Source: Ypsolopha sequella (lineage: Eukaryota; Arthropoda; Insecta; Lepidoptera; Ypsolophidae). From it: 64,000 bases of DNA. The notes under the pieces were generated by a model. The model was not told the origin of the DNA, did no database searches, and saw nothing but the letters and a program-made list of their open reading frames with translations. The position numbers were made by a program, and so were the translations under genes. Within the stretch, counting starts at the first letter, position 1. Every line of letters begins with the position of its first letter. This document shows positions 1 to 9,769 of the stretch, in pieces. The stretch is taken from assembly GCA_934047225.1 (NCBI GenBank), contig CAKOHE010000043.1, positions 124,001 to 188,000 of the forward strand, read 5' to 3'.

Positions 1-1
1 T

Positions 2-1027
2 CATCCGACTGTTAAATTACAAATCAATCCCCCATTCCATATTCCGTACAAAGCCTTAATTATGGAACCGTCTATCATTTCTAATTTTGGCATAGAAAAA
101 GGCTCGACTATGGCTAATAAATCCTTTAATTACATTCTAGAAAAAGACTGGCAGGGTTGGCTTACTATGTTCACTGATGCGTCCAAGGTATCCGTCGAAA
201 ATAATGTTGGAGCCGCAGTTTGGATTCCCAAATATAACATTATTCTCAACTTCAAATGTCCCCCTGAAGCCTCTGTTTTCACTGGGGAAGCAATTGCAAT
301 TTTTGAAGCAATCTCATATTCAAACTCTCATAAACTCAATAACACAATTATATTTTCGGATTCTTTGAGTTGTCTCCAAGCAATTTTGTCTAACCCTTTT
401 AAGAGCAAGTCTCGCTTCCCGGTAATCCTTAAAATCAGAGAGGCGCTTTTTATGTGCAAAGAACAAAATATTAATATTGTCCTTGCTTGGATCCCAGGTC
501 ATCATGGCATTTCAGGTAACGAAATGGCTGACTCATGTGCTAAAGACGCAGTAGAAATAGGTACTTCTGTCCACCTCGTAGTTTATCACCATGATCTTCT
601 GCCTCTAGCAAAATCCAAGTTAGATAAAACTTGGTCCATGTTATGGAAAGAATCCATGAAACACACAGGCAGACATTATGCTGCTATTCAGCCTGATATT
701 CCGCAGCGTCCGTGGTTCTTTAAATACCGTGATGCTAACAAGATGTCCACATCCATTGTTTGTCGCCTTCGACTAGGCCATGTATGTTCTCCGGTTTTCC
801 TGGCAAAAATCAGGGTGAGGGATCATTCCCTCTGTGAATGTGGTTTATACGACGGTACTGTAGATCATATGTTTTTTGAGTGTCAAAGATTACAATACTC
901 TTTATACGACTCACTCCCTTCACAAATCCCTCGTCCCATCAACTTCAACTTTTTACTGACTTTTGTAAATAGTCCTCTTATATATACGTTGTGTAAATTT
1001 ATAAAATTAAATAATATTAAATTATAA
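2..1027 (+). CDS. Non-LTR retrotransposon ORF2 C-terminus (RNase H plus Cys/His tail), cut by window edge
   Basis: The reading frame is open from base 2, so the start lies outside the window; the first ATG at 62 is not a real start. The product is the 3' part of a retrotransposon polyprotein: a linker after the reverse transcriptase, then an RNase H domain that removes RNA from the RNA-DNA hybrid. Seen directly: MFTDAS (first Asp), FTGEAIAIFEA (Glu), FSDSLSCL (Asp) and GNEMADSCAK (last Asp), the full D-E-D-D set, with WIPGHHG before the last. A C-terminal CECG...TVDHMFFEC segment is the Cys/His motif seen after RNase H in I- and R1-related elements. No stop or frameshift interrupts it. Clade is not resolved; RNase H excludes most simple Jockey-type elements. 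Confidence 0.85.
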   Translation, partial: HPTVKLQINPPFHIPYKALIMEPSIISNFGIEKGSTMANKSFNYILEKDWQGWLTMFTDASKVSVENNVGAAVWIPKYNIILNFKCPPEASVFTGEAIAIFEAISYSNSHKLNNTIIFSDSLSCLQAILSNPFKSKSRFPVILKIREALFMCKEQNINIVLAWIPGHHGISGNEMADSCAKDAVEIGTSVHLVVYHHDLLPLAKSKLDKTWSMLWKESMKHTGRHYAAIQPDIPQRPWFFKYRDANKMSTSIVCRLRLGHVCSPVFLAKIRVRDHSLCECGLYDGTVDHMFFECQRLQYSLYDSLPSQIPRPINFNFLLTFVNSPLIYTLCKFIKLNNIKL

Positions 1028-1251
1028 AAAGAATTAATTCTTAGAGTAATAATCTTAATATATATACATATATATTTCTAATATACACAATATATATATT
1101 TGGTATTCAATACTGTTACCTAAGTATATTAATATTTATTTATTTTGTTGTAAGTACTCATAGATGTAGAAGTTACTATATTCTATGTTTGTAGTTTCAC
1201 GCTTGAAAATTCAAGTATAGGGGGAAAAAAAAAAAAAAAAAAAAAAAAAAA
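1028..1251 (+). other. 3' UTR and poly(A) tail of the RNase H element
   Basis: AT-rich sequence after the stop codon ends in GGGG followed by 27 A residues (1225-1251). A homopolymer A tail directly downstream marks the 3' terminus of a target-primed retroelement copy. The tail has kept its length, suggesting a fairly recent insertion. Confidence 0.75.
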
Positions 1252-2382
1252 TCTCTGTAATAAGCTTTCTTCCTATGAGTCTTTTCGCTTAAAACAAGAT
1301 ATTGGCGGAACTAATGTGCGCAGACACGTTTAAAGAAGCCAGATAAAACGGCTAATAATAATAATAACACATAGAAAGTGGAAAAAAAATTTTGGCTAAT
1401 ATCAGGTGTTTTTGTGGTAGTGTAGTGCATTTGACGATTCCGATTTTGTATAATGGATATTGTGAACTAGTGGTGTGTGGTGTATAGTAATGTAAATATT
1501 CCCTTTTGTTTTGTTTTTGTGCAATAAGTGTAAGTGTAATGTATAGGTTAGGTTAGTATGCTGTATCATTTATTAAATAAATTAACATTGTAGAAGACAA
1601 TAATAAATGGTAAATAATGGGTAATAAAAGAATAATAAAGTACTACGGTTCTGGTAAAGCCAAGCGAGTTTACCAAAATAAAGGTCGACGACTCCTCGGT
1701 CTCAAATAGGCACGTCAAAAATAAAATAAATCAAAATAAAAAACAAATAAAAGGCCAATAGAGGCAATATTATATATTTATTAAAGTATTACTCGCACAT
1801 GTGATTATATTATAAACTTATGAACGAATAACTCTTTTCGAGTGCAACAACAATAAAAAGATTTTATGCAACAAGGATTGAAGAATCACGTCGAGGTGCA
1901 TAATTGAAAAACTGCAGAGACGCAACCACACGTGCATTTGTCCCAAGAGCTGCAGTTGATTTCATACAGTGCATTGTGTGCGCAAGACATTTGAAGGCAG
2001 CCAGAGACTCAAAGGATTTCTCTCCATTCTTCAAAGGGCTATTGACGGTCTCCAATATCAATACGTAACTCGATGAGGACTGCTTGAAGCAGGCATATGG
2101 AACAGAACCCACACAATTATTGCTGCTCGTTTGATGGACTCTAATCTTGTGCTATATAGGTTACACTGTGTTCTTCTTACTGCCGTCTCAATTCAGCGTA
2201 TCCACGTTTCAAAAACATCTTTAATTATTGTTATATGCTCCTTTGTGCATTTTTGACAAATACCAAAATCTTGATCATCTGTTACAGCCTTCTGTCAAAG
2301 TCAGTATAATTTTGATGAACATAGATACTCGCAACGTGCCAGTTAATCAAATTAGAACCTTCTTACTTAAATTTTAACGAAA
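1252..2382. other. AT-rich sequence without a recognisable gene
   Basis: Contains short AATAAA-like and ATAATA runs and a short minus-strand ORF (2112-1864, 82 codons) with no recognisable domain. I see no splice context or repeat partner for it in this window. Confidence 0.4.
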
Positions 2383-2805
2383 ATGAAGGAAATCGTAAAT
2401 AAAATAAAAAATATAACAGCCAAACATTCCCAATATTATACCCATTTACAATTTTTAGGAAAATGTTTGGAAATTGGTGCAGCACCGAAAGGGCTGATAC
2501 CAAAAATTGTCCTCAGTGCAATACCACCAATAATCAGAAGCAACATGATTATGGTTAACTACATGAACGCCTTACACTCTACACACATGCTCTACATACA
2601 ATATATACACCACTGCACAGATCAGAAAAATAAGCTAGATGCACTTTTAAAAGTCAGCCTTATCGCCTTTCCTCATCTGTTTTTAAAAATACAAACGCTC
2701 CTCTCAAAAGCTACGAGAAATATCTCTCAGGAGCAAATCAAATCACAAATAAAACTAAAAAATCTACAAAAATATTACAAACAAAACAACATTAATCTAC
2801 CATAA
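2383..2805 (+). CDS. Unknown 140-residue ORF, possibly the N-terminus of a Penelope-like element
   Basis: Starts at ATG 2383 and ends in TAA. The protein is basic and Lys/Asn rich. One stretch, HLQFLGKCLEIGAAPKGL (about residues 21-38), resembles the HLxFLxxCxxxxxxPKGL pattern that I associate with the start of Penelope-like retroelement polyproteins. That comparison is from memory and weak. No reverse transcriptase or GIY-YIG domain follows. A hammerhead-like motif lies about 400 bases downstream on the same strand, and Penelope-like elements are known to carry hammerhead ribozymes. Alternative: a chance ORF in AT-rich repeat DNA. Confidence 0.3.
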   Translation: MKEIVNKIKNITAKHSQYYTHLQFLGKCLEIGAAPKGLIPKIVLSAIPPIIRSNMIMVNYMNALHSTHMLYIQYIHHCTDQKNKLDALLKVSLIAFPHLFLKIQTLLSKATRNISQEQIKSQIKLKNLQKYYKQNNINLP

Positions 2806-3203
2806 GAGTCGTCCTACATCTGGTCACTTGGTGCCCACTACAACCATGGACTGAACAGAAAACACTAACTGACAGACAAACTAAACCACCCTCTCATCAC
2901 TTCCATCACGCTCTTCCACACATACCCTGAATACCCCACCAACCACAGAAAACTCTCTGTCCCTTTCAGGGAACACATATACCAGAATTGGGATGGCATG
3001 AGAAAAATTTATGGTGGTGATTGTTGGCACTTGAAGGGCTTGTACTTGTCCACAAAATTTTTTAAATTTTATAATTTTATTATTTGATAAAAAATTTGTG
3101 GACCAATACAAACAGGTTAGGTTAGTTAAGAAAAATATTGTCTTTTTTTTTTATTATTTCTTTTCCTGTTTTTATTACTATGGTATATTTTTCTTTTTTA
3201 ATA

Positions 3204-3246
3204 CTTGACTGATGACGGCCCACTAAGGGCCGAAATATATTTCAAG
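3204..3246 (+). ncRNA. Hammerhead-ribozyme-like motif 1
   Basis: Core box CTGATGA (3209-3215), a GC-rich stem II hairpin (GGCCC 3217-3221 / GGGCC 3227-3231, loop ACTAA), then GAAA (3232-3235), a minimal ATATAT stem III, and closing stem I (CTTGA 3204-3208 / TCAAG 3242-3246). Predicted cleavage is after T3241. This is type I hammerhead order with the very short stem III typical of retroelement ribozymes. Departure from consensus: one extra C (3216) between the core A and stem II. Catalytic G8 and G12 equivalents are present. Whether it cleaves is unknown. Confidence 0.55.
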
Positions 3247-3411
3247 CTAAAAAAAATTATTTTATTTATTAATTATATTTAAAGTAATATATGTATAATT
3301 ACAAATCAATGATAAAATAGTATATGAATTCTAGGTAAAAGAAATACAAATTGTTAAGTTAATATTTTATATGTATATTATTAAAATATTATATCTTTCA
3401 TAGAAATTTAG

Positions 3412-3704
3412 GTGTCAGTAATGAATTACCATTCTGACAAAGAAAATATATATGTCCTACTGAGAGGACAAGATAATTTAAATCAAGAAATGGTAATGAG
3501 GGAGTACCTAAGTATCTAGCTGCTGAATCTTCATTCAGTAAAATATAAATCAATGCTTGATAACAGAACTATTGAAACGTTAGAGGCTTTAATGATTATT
3601 TAGAATAATTTGTTTGTTTTTTAGCTTTTAAAGAAAATTGAGTGTCAGTAACGACCATCCTGACAAAGAAAACATAAATGTCATACTGAGTGGACAAGAT
3701 AACG
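3412..3704. repeat. Diverged direct repeat pair, offset 230 bp
   Basis: About 65 bases beginning GTGTCAGTAA and ending in GGACAAGATAA occur at 3412-3477 and again at 3642-3704. The copies differ by scattered substitutions and small indels. They may be duplicated pieces of an unidentified element; no coding signal. Confidence 0.6.
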
Positions 3705-4027
3705 TTGTGCCGTTCAGGGTCAAGGTCATTGTACTGCCAGAAGGACAAGTCAAATTTTCATACAAAATACGTACTGCAAGCAGGACAACATATTGATTTT
3801 GTCAGGACGTTTCGCACAAAAAACCCATCCTTCCAGAAGAGCTACAAATAAATATCCAAATAAGCTACAAATAAATTTAAATATCTGCCTAACTTTGCCC
3901 GTTCAATTAGTCTTACTAAACAACCAATCAACCCAAATTTTGGATTGATTTACGTATATAACATGTGTTATTATTTTACTCTAATTAATGATTCTTTCGC
4001 TAAACTCATAAACTAAACATGAAAATC

Positions 4028-5503
4028 AGAGGTGCGATTGTGTAAGAAAATAGTCATGAAATCGTATTCATTTGATAGCTTAAAACTAATCATTTCACTT
4101 GTCAAACGGCCAATTCGAATTGTCTATGGTATTCATAGATGCTTTACGATTTGTATTGTTATTTTAGACAATGAGTGAATGATTTGTTAAGATTGACAGA
4201 TAATTCGAATTGTCTAAGATTTTTTTAGTTCATCGCTAATGTCAAATGATTGCGGCGACTTGTTGTCTATGACAGTCGTTTAACGGTAAGTGTTTTTGAT
4301 TATTTTGGAATAATATTAGGTAAAACAATTTTTATTCTACCATTAAAATCAATAAATGATGTTCAATTAATTAAAATTGTGGAGCTTTTTAGTCAAAACC
4401 CTTGGCTTTGGCACAGAAATAAGAATTGTTTTTTATATGAACACAGTTTGGGGTTATATTTTTGTAGGAAAGATATTATGAAAAGGTTTAGGGCAGTTCG
4501 GCCACAGATTAAAATATTTTTTCTTACTTTTTAGGGTTCCATACCCAAAGGGTAACCAACGGGACCCTATTACTTAGACTCCGCTGTCCGTCTGTCTGTC
4601 CGTCTGTCAACAGGCTGTATCTCATGAACCGTGATAGTAAGACAGTTGAAATTTTCACAGATGATGTATTTCTGTTGCCGCTATAACAACAAATACTAAA
4701 AAACAGAATAAAATAAATATTTAAGGGGGCTCCCATACAACAGACATGTTTTTTCGCTGTTTTTATATATAATGGTACGGAACCCTTCGTGCGCGAGTCC
4801 GACTCGCACTTGGCTGGTTTTTGTATTTTGGTTCGGTTGCTATTTCGTCATACTAATATAATAAAGAAACATACTATAAAATAAAACACCGACCGATTCA
4901 AAAATATTTTGCAGTTGCAGTTGACTTGACACTTGAATTGATTCGAAACTATGACGCGTTATTATAACTACAAAACTCGGACGAAGACAAATAATACGAT
5001 AAGATATAGCGCTGTCTCTTTCAGACATCACATCTAGTAAAAAAAGTAATCCCGTGTCAAGCTCTTCAACTACATATACTGTTGAGTAGTAGTAAACTTA
5101 TGCCACCACCTGGGGTCGAGCAGTTGAAACTCGGTTTTCCTTCAATTGTTGCGTTTGGTTATACAAGTTGCATGTAGATAAGTTTCGATTGAATTCTATG
5201 TTTTAAATTATAAAAATTAATTTTTGTGGTGGATTTAAAAAATGTAATCAAAAAGATCTATTATTTTTGTGTTTGACATAATTTTAAAGTAAATAAATTA
5301 TCAAATTTCATTTTACGTAGGTAGTACACAATAAAACGCAATTTCATTTCGCATTTTTTAAACCATCGGTCATTTTTAAACCTTCGGTTACTTTTCGGTC
5401 TTCATTTTATGGACAGTTTTACACAATTCGAATTTGCCCTACACGATCCTTGACAATGGTATATATTTATCATCTATGACCAACCTTACACAATCGCACC
5501 TCT
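4028..5503. mobile_element. 1.48 kb element with perfect 19-bp terminal inverted repeats
   Basis: AGAGGTGCGATTGTGTAAG (4028-4046) is matched exactly in reverse complement at 5485-5503. Inside the left end the word AATTCGAATTGTCTA recurs, and a related ACAATTCGAATT lies near the right end, so there are subterminal repeats. No transposase is visible, and the centre holds a nested AGGGTTCC-type repeat. I found no convincing target duplication. Best read as a non-autonomous DNA transposon of unknown superfamily. Confidence 0.6.
4531..4824 (+). repeat. Lepidopteran AGGGTTCC interspersed repeat, copy 1
   Basis: Begins TTTTAGGGTTCCATACC, carries the GTCCGTCTGTCTGTCCGTCT pyrimidine-rich stretch, and ends GAACCCTTCGTGCGCGAGTC then GACTCGCACTTGGCTGG. 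Related copies lie at 45811-47053 and 63024-63795. From memory this family is very abundant in moths and butterflies. The short ORFs inside it are not genes. Confidence 0.75.
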
Positions 5504-5618
5504 TTACATTACCAGAATACGGACGCCTCACAGAATAAGGTTGCGGGAAGCGCGCGGGGCGACTCGCTTGCAAGTGCGCCGCGCAGCAGGAATAAGACGG
5601 CTATAGTTTTTTTCAAAT

Positions 5619-5721
5619 ACAGACTGTTCACAGGTATTTTACCTCTGACAGCTGTTCTATGTCCAATACTTAAGAAACATTTTCGATCAGCCTAGAGGTA
5701 AAATAACTGTGAACGATCTGT
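5619..5721. repeat. Short hairpin repeat (about 100 bp)
   Basis: ACAGACTGTTCACAGGTATT-like left arm pairs with AATAACTGTGAACGATCTGT-like right arm; the inner parts TATTTTACCTCT and AGAGGTAAAATA are exact complements. Likely a tiny MITE or foldback. Just downstream (about 5730) lies a doubled NotI word GCGGCCGCGGCCGC. Confidence 0.6.
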
Positions 5722-5946
5722 ACCTATCGCGGCCGCGGCCGCTAACTCAATGATTCCCTTAAGCTTTGCCATGTGACTTGATTGTTTTGTTATTACGTTA
5801 TTAGTTATAACACCCATAGCTCAAGATGTAATAAATTAGAAAAAGCGCTGGATATTTTTCACTCAAAGCTCAGGAAAAAACGGTCTTAGCTGTTCAGCCT
5901 AACTGTCCGTAATTTACGAGTTAATTCTTATTCAAAATGCAAATGT

Positions 5947-6802
5947 AGCATACGTGGCTGCATGGCAGAGATAGCATACGTAGCTGCATGGCAGAGATAG
6001 CATACGAGGCTGCATGGCAGAGATAGCATACGAGGCTGCATGGCAGAGATAGCATACGAGGCTGCATGGCAGAGATAGCATACGTAGCTGCATGGCAGAG
6101 ATAGCATACGAGGCTGCATGGCAGAGATAGCATACGAGGCTGCGTGACAGAGATAGCATACGAGGCTGCGTGACAGAGATAGCATACGTAGCTGCATGGC
6201 AGAGATAGCATACGAGGCTGCGTAACAGCGATAGCATACGAGGCTGCGTGACAGAGATAGCATACGTAGCTGCAGGGCAGAGATAGCATACGAGGCTGCA
6301 TGACAGAGATAGCATACGAGGCCGCATGGCAGAGATAGCATACGAGGCTGCATGGTAGAGATAGCATACGAGGCTGCATGACAGAGATAGCATACGAGGC
6401 TGCATGACAGAGATAGCATACGAGGCTGCATGGCAGAGATAGCATACGAGGCTGCATGACAGAGATAGCATACGAGGCTGCATGGCAGAGTTAGCATACA
6501 TGGATGCATGGCAGAGATAGCATACGAGGCTGCATGACAGAGATAGCATACGAGGCTGCATGGCAGAGATAGCATACGAGGCTGCATGACAGAGATAGCA
6601 TACGAGGCTGCATGGCAGAGTTAGCATACATGGATGCATGGCAGAGATAGCATACGAGGCTGCATGACAGAGATAGCATACGAGGCTGCATGGCAGAGAT
6701 AGCATACGAGGCTGCATGACAGAGATAGCATATGAGGCTGCATGGCAGAGATAACATACGAGGCATGGCAGAGATAGCATACGAGGCTGCATGGCAGACA
6801 TA
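5947..6802. repeat. 26-bp minisatellite, about 33 units
   Basis: Unit on the plus strand: AGCATACGAGGCTGCATGGC plus AGAGAT. About 33 units run head to tail; one unit near 6750 has lost 3 bases. Variant units (GTTAGCATACATGGATGCAT) at 6491 and 6621 are exactly 130 bp apart, so five units form a higher-order repeat. Because 26 is not a multiple of 3 and the minus strand has no stop, all three minus frames stay open and encode the same 26-residue periodic peptide. No start context, splice or non-repetitive coding flank supports a real protein. Confidence 0.95.
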
Positions 6803-8080
6803 AAACGGCGTCAATATGCTTTCCCTATAAGAAACGCTTAAATAAGAAACACTTTTTGAAATGTCCATGGTTGACTATGACATCATCCCAATTTTGTGCA
6901 ACTGTGACATAATGTGAGACATGTGAGTTTCGTAATATATTTGCAGGAGTGTCCCAATGTCTAATTAATGTTCAGTTGCACACAATACTTTATCTATTCA
7001 AACTGGCCGCAATGGCGATGGCCGCTTGTATCAATATGTATGAAGTACATAATAGGTGTGGAGTGGCCACTGGAGCGATACACACGTAGTGCCACTGTTT
7101 GTGTACTGCATGGTCTTTGAAGAGCCCAAGTAGGAAAGCGTTGTATGACTCGGATGAATTTAGAAGAAATCAGGATCGTAACAGCTGAAATTACGTACTA
7201 TCTGCCAACCTGTCTAAGTGAAAAGCGGCAGTAAATATAAAATACAAGCTTTTGCCCGCGACTTCACTCGCGCTGATTTACTTTGCATCTTTTCGGGACA
7301 CAAAAAAGCCTACGTTACTCTCCGGCACATAAACTATTCCTATGCAAAAGAATCATATCATTCAGTCAGTTCCGTTGCTGCGTGAAAAAGGACAAAACAA
7401 CAAAGATACTTTCGCATTCATATTTCAGGGGTACGGATATTATGTCGCACCTTCAGAACGGTAGTGACCTAAATAATTTTTTTAATAAATTTAGTTATGG
7501 TCATAAACTGACTCTAAACGAAACGCTTCATTGACATATTATTAAGACAAGGACCGTTTCAGAGTAGATAAAGAGAATCCAATACTTCGGTCTCTTTTAC
7601 TCCGCCTAATCCCCCCCACCTCACTTCAGTTTGAAAAGGACTCGATCAGTGTTGCGTCGCGAGTGAAGTGCTACGAGTTTACTATTGTGTTGGTATAAAG
7701 CCGAATAAGTCGATATAGGACTAGAATTAAGGTAAGCAAGTAATAATATCTTTATTAAAGTAAGGACCCATTTCGTACTTGGGTCTATTTATTGGCAAAA
7801 AATGTTTTCTTAGGTAGGGCTTACTTTTAGTTGAGTCCCTGAGCGACTGATATTATTTAATAAATAATGATATAATCTTAATTAGGTCACTTTTTTAATT
7901 AACATGTTTTAATGCCTACTGACTATTTAAATAATAGGTCTGTATAATAATAAATTAGTTTGTTAGTTGTTTTTTAATTGTAAGATAAAGCCGCATTAAT
8001 AATAATTTTGTATGACTTATCTTGACATTTTCTAAACATTCGATAAAAAAGCATTAATGAGCCACTTTATAATATTTCAG
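6803..8080. other. No clear gene; SINE-like fragment and a possible splice donor
   Basis: At about 7250-7345 a TTTTGCCCGCGACTTCACTC fragment resembles a common lepidopteran SINE/non-LTR 3' tail. At about 7731 AATTAAG/GTAAGCAAG is a good splice donor, preceded by GC-richer sequence that could be a 5' UTR. The ORF at 7283-7534 has no recognisable domain. Confidence 0.4.
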
Positions 8081-8198
8081 AGAAGAAGACGAGAGAAAAA
8101 CTAAGAGAAGAGCGGACTTAATGTTCGAAAAATTAAAACTATCATTAAACGACAGCAATAGGAGTGCCCCTACAGAAGTAATAAAAAAAATATGTTGA
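8081..8198 (+). CDS. Possible terminal exon of an unknown gene
   Basis: A splice-acceptor-like TATAATATTTCAG precedes an open segment reading EEDERKTKRRADLMFEKLKL and onward to a TGA at 8196-8198. It is charged and probably helical. A donor at about 7731 would give a 349-base intron, but an upstream TAA in the joined frame means coding would have to begin at the internal ATG, leaving only about 25 residues. Treat as a weak candidate. Confidence 0.22.
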
Positions 8199-8377
8199 TG
8201 GTGCTATGTTATTGATGAATAATATATATTTTTTTATTTATATATATTTTTATTATTAAAACAAAATAAAACTTAAATAATATTAAAACCCATGCTTATA
8301 AAATACTATACATTAAAAAACTAAACTAACTATAAATTAAAATTACCTATCAATATACAAGTATAAACAAAATAAAA

Positions 8378-9769
8378 CTATACTAAATAACAAATTGAAG
8401 CCAAATCGCTGTCGTCACCCCGTAGGGTACCAAATATGCTGGTGGCATTGCTTCGTTGAATCGCGAGGCTTAATCTTTGCCCAAAATAGGATCCATCCCT
8501 TGGATCCCCTGAAGTATCGATCAGGCGCGACGATATCTCCTTGTAGAGGTGTCGCGCTTCTGGTCCCCACGGCCCGAGGGTTTCTACAGTGAAGGGGAAA
8601 AAATGGTAACTTTGTCTCAACGTTGTGTATCTCCGCCTCTTAGACCCTTCTGCTTTGTAAGCCGTCGCGCCTGCCTTGACAGAGGTCACTGGTAAGTGTG
8701 ACGGCGCCACAGCATCTGCACATGTGGCGTCCCAAACCAGCAGCCGTCCATTTTTCCATGAAACGAGCGTCATTCCGTCGGGCCTTCTCCCATCGACGCG
8801 TGCCAAACCGTTTGGCTCTGGGATTGCTGGCACGCCGGCGCTGGCAAGAGCCCGACGGATGACGCCGTTTAGTGTGGCATGGCGCGAAAGCCGACCTGCG
8901 CTGCGTTGGCATGACAAGCCGTGGTGGCCAAAATGGTCGACGTTTTCACCGCAACGGCAGCGATGTGGCTCGTTTGTCTTCGTTCCTAGTCTCAGGCCGA
9001 CAGCCAAGGTTAAAGTGGTTCTGTCCAGCAGTGTCCCAATATTAGCCGAAGGAAGTGCGTTCAACCAATATCCAGATTCTGGTTCACTTGTTGTCAAGAG
9101 ACGGGCTCGGTCTGCAGGGTTAACAGCAGTTTCCATAAGGTTCTTTTGAACCTTACTGCGAAGCGGCCCATCCCATAGCTTTTGTGATGCAATCGGGACA
9201 TTTTCACTCGGCCTGGCCGTGGCTGACCAGGCGTACCTAGCCTCGGCTAAGCACGAGACCTCTACGTCACCTAGTGACGGGTTAATTATTCTACCATAGA
9301 GGTCAAGCATACTATGGGCCGAAGACAGGAACGCTGGCAGTGCTACGCTGGATGGTTTGTGGATACCCAGGCCTCCAATTCGGATTGGAAGCGTGGCCTA
9401 GGCCCAAGCGCGGTCATTTAGGGAGCAATTTAGAATTTCAGTCAAAGTTGTCCATAACATTTTGTCTAATTGATCTAAAATGGTAGTATATTTCCAAAGA
9501 GCTGTACAGCGTAGCACATAAGTAAATGTTGGTACAAAAAGGCAGTATCTAATAATAAACATAGCCATGTGAGGGTTAATTTCTTTTAGGCGGACTGATG
9601 ATTCCTCAAATTTAGAGATTTGATTGCTTACAAAACTAGGAATGGAATCATCTAGCACAGGAGCCCCTAGAAGGCGGAGCGATTCACTTTCGATGATGTT
9701 AATTTGAAATTATGTTATTTTTTTCAGATTGAGGCATTGATTTGTTAATGAAGAGTTCCGATTTTGTGA
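8378..9769 (-). pseudogene. 3' half of an endonuclease-bearing non-LTR retrotransposon ORF
   Basis: The frame ending at 8378 shows a CRCGENVDHFGHHGLSC zinc motif (C-x-C-x7-H-x4-C) followed by RPDGMTLVSWKNGRLLVWDA, the PD-(x)n-D pattern of the restriction-like endonuclease in R2/R4/CRE-type elements. Upstream, in a different frame, the 9398-9700 segment (SESLRLLGAPVLDDSIPSFV) and GGLGIHKPSSVALPAFLSSA belong to the thumb/linker region. At least one frameshift near 9395 and stops near 9700 break the frame. Its reverse transcriptase half lies at 11698-12785, beyond an inserted DNA transposon. Clade within the endonuclease-bearing group is not resolved. Confidence 0.8.

Noticed and set aside
1545..1556. 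GGTTAGGTTAG as telomeric TTAGG repeat (also near 3117)
   Set aside because: Only two units each; such short words are common in insect DNA and do not mark a telomere.
1864..2112. 82-codon minus-strand ORF
   Set aside because: No domain, splice context or repeat relationship; length is within chance for this DNA.
5921..6868. Four long overlapping minus-strand ORFs rich in Met, Cys and Ala
   Set aside because: They are read-through of a 26-bp minisatellite; the same peptide appears in all three frames and no non-repetitive coding flank exists.
8395..9149. Plus-strand ORFs opposite the endonuclease region
   Set aside because: They are antisense shadows of the well-supported minus-strand coding region.
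9601..9769. Exact 3-bp target duplication for the Harbinger insertion
   Set aside because: The bases next to the two TIRs do not match cleanly, so I did not claim one.
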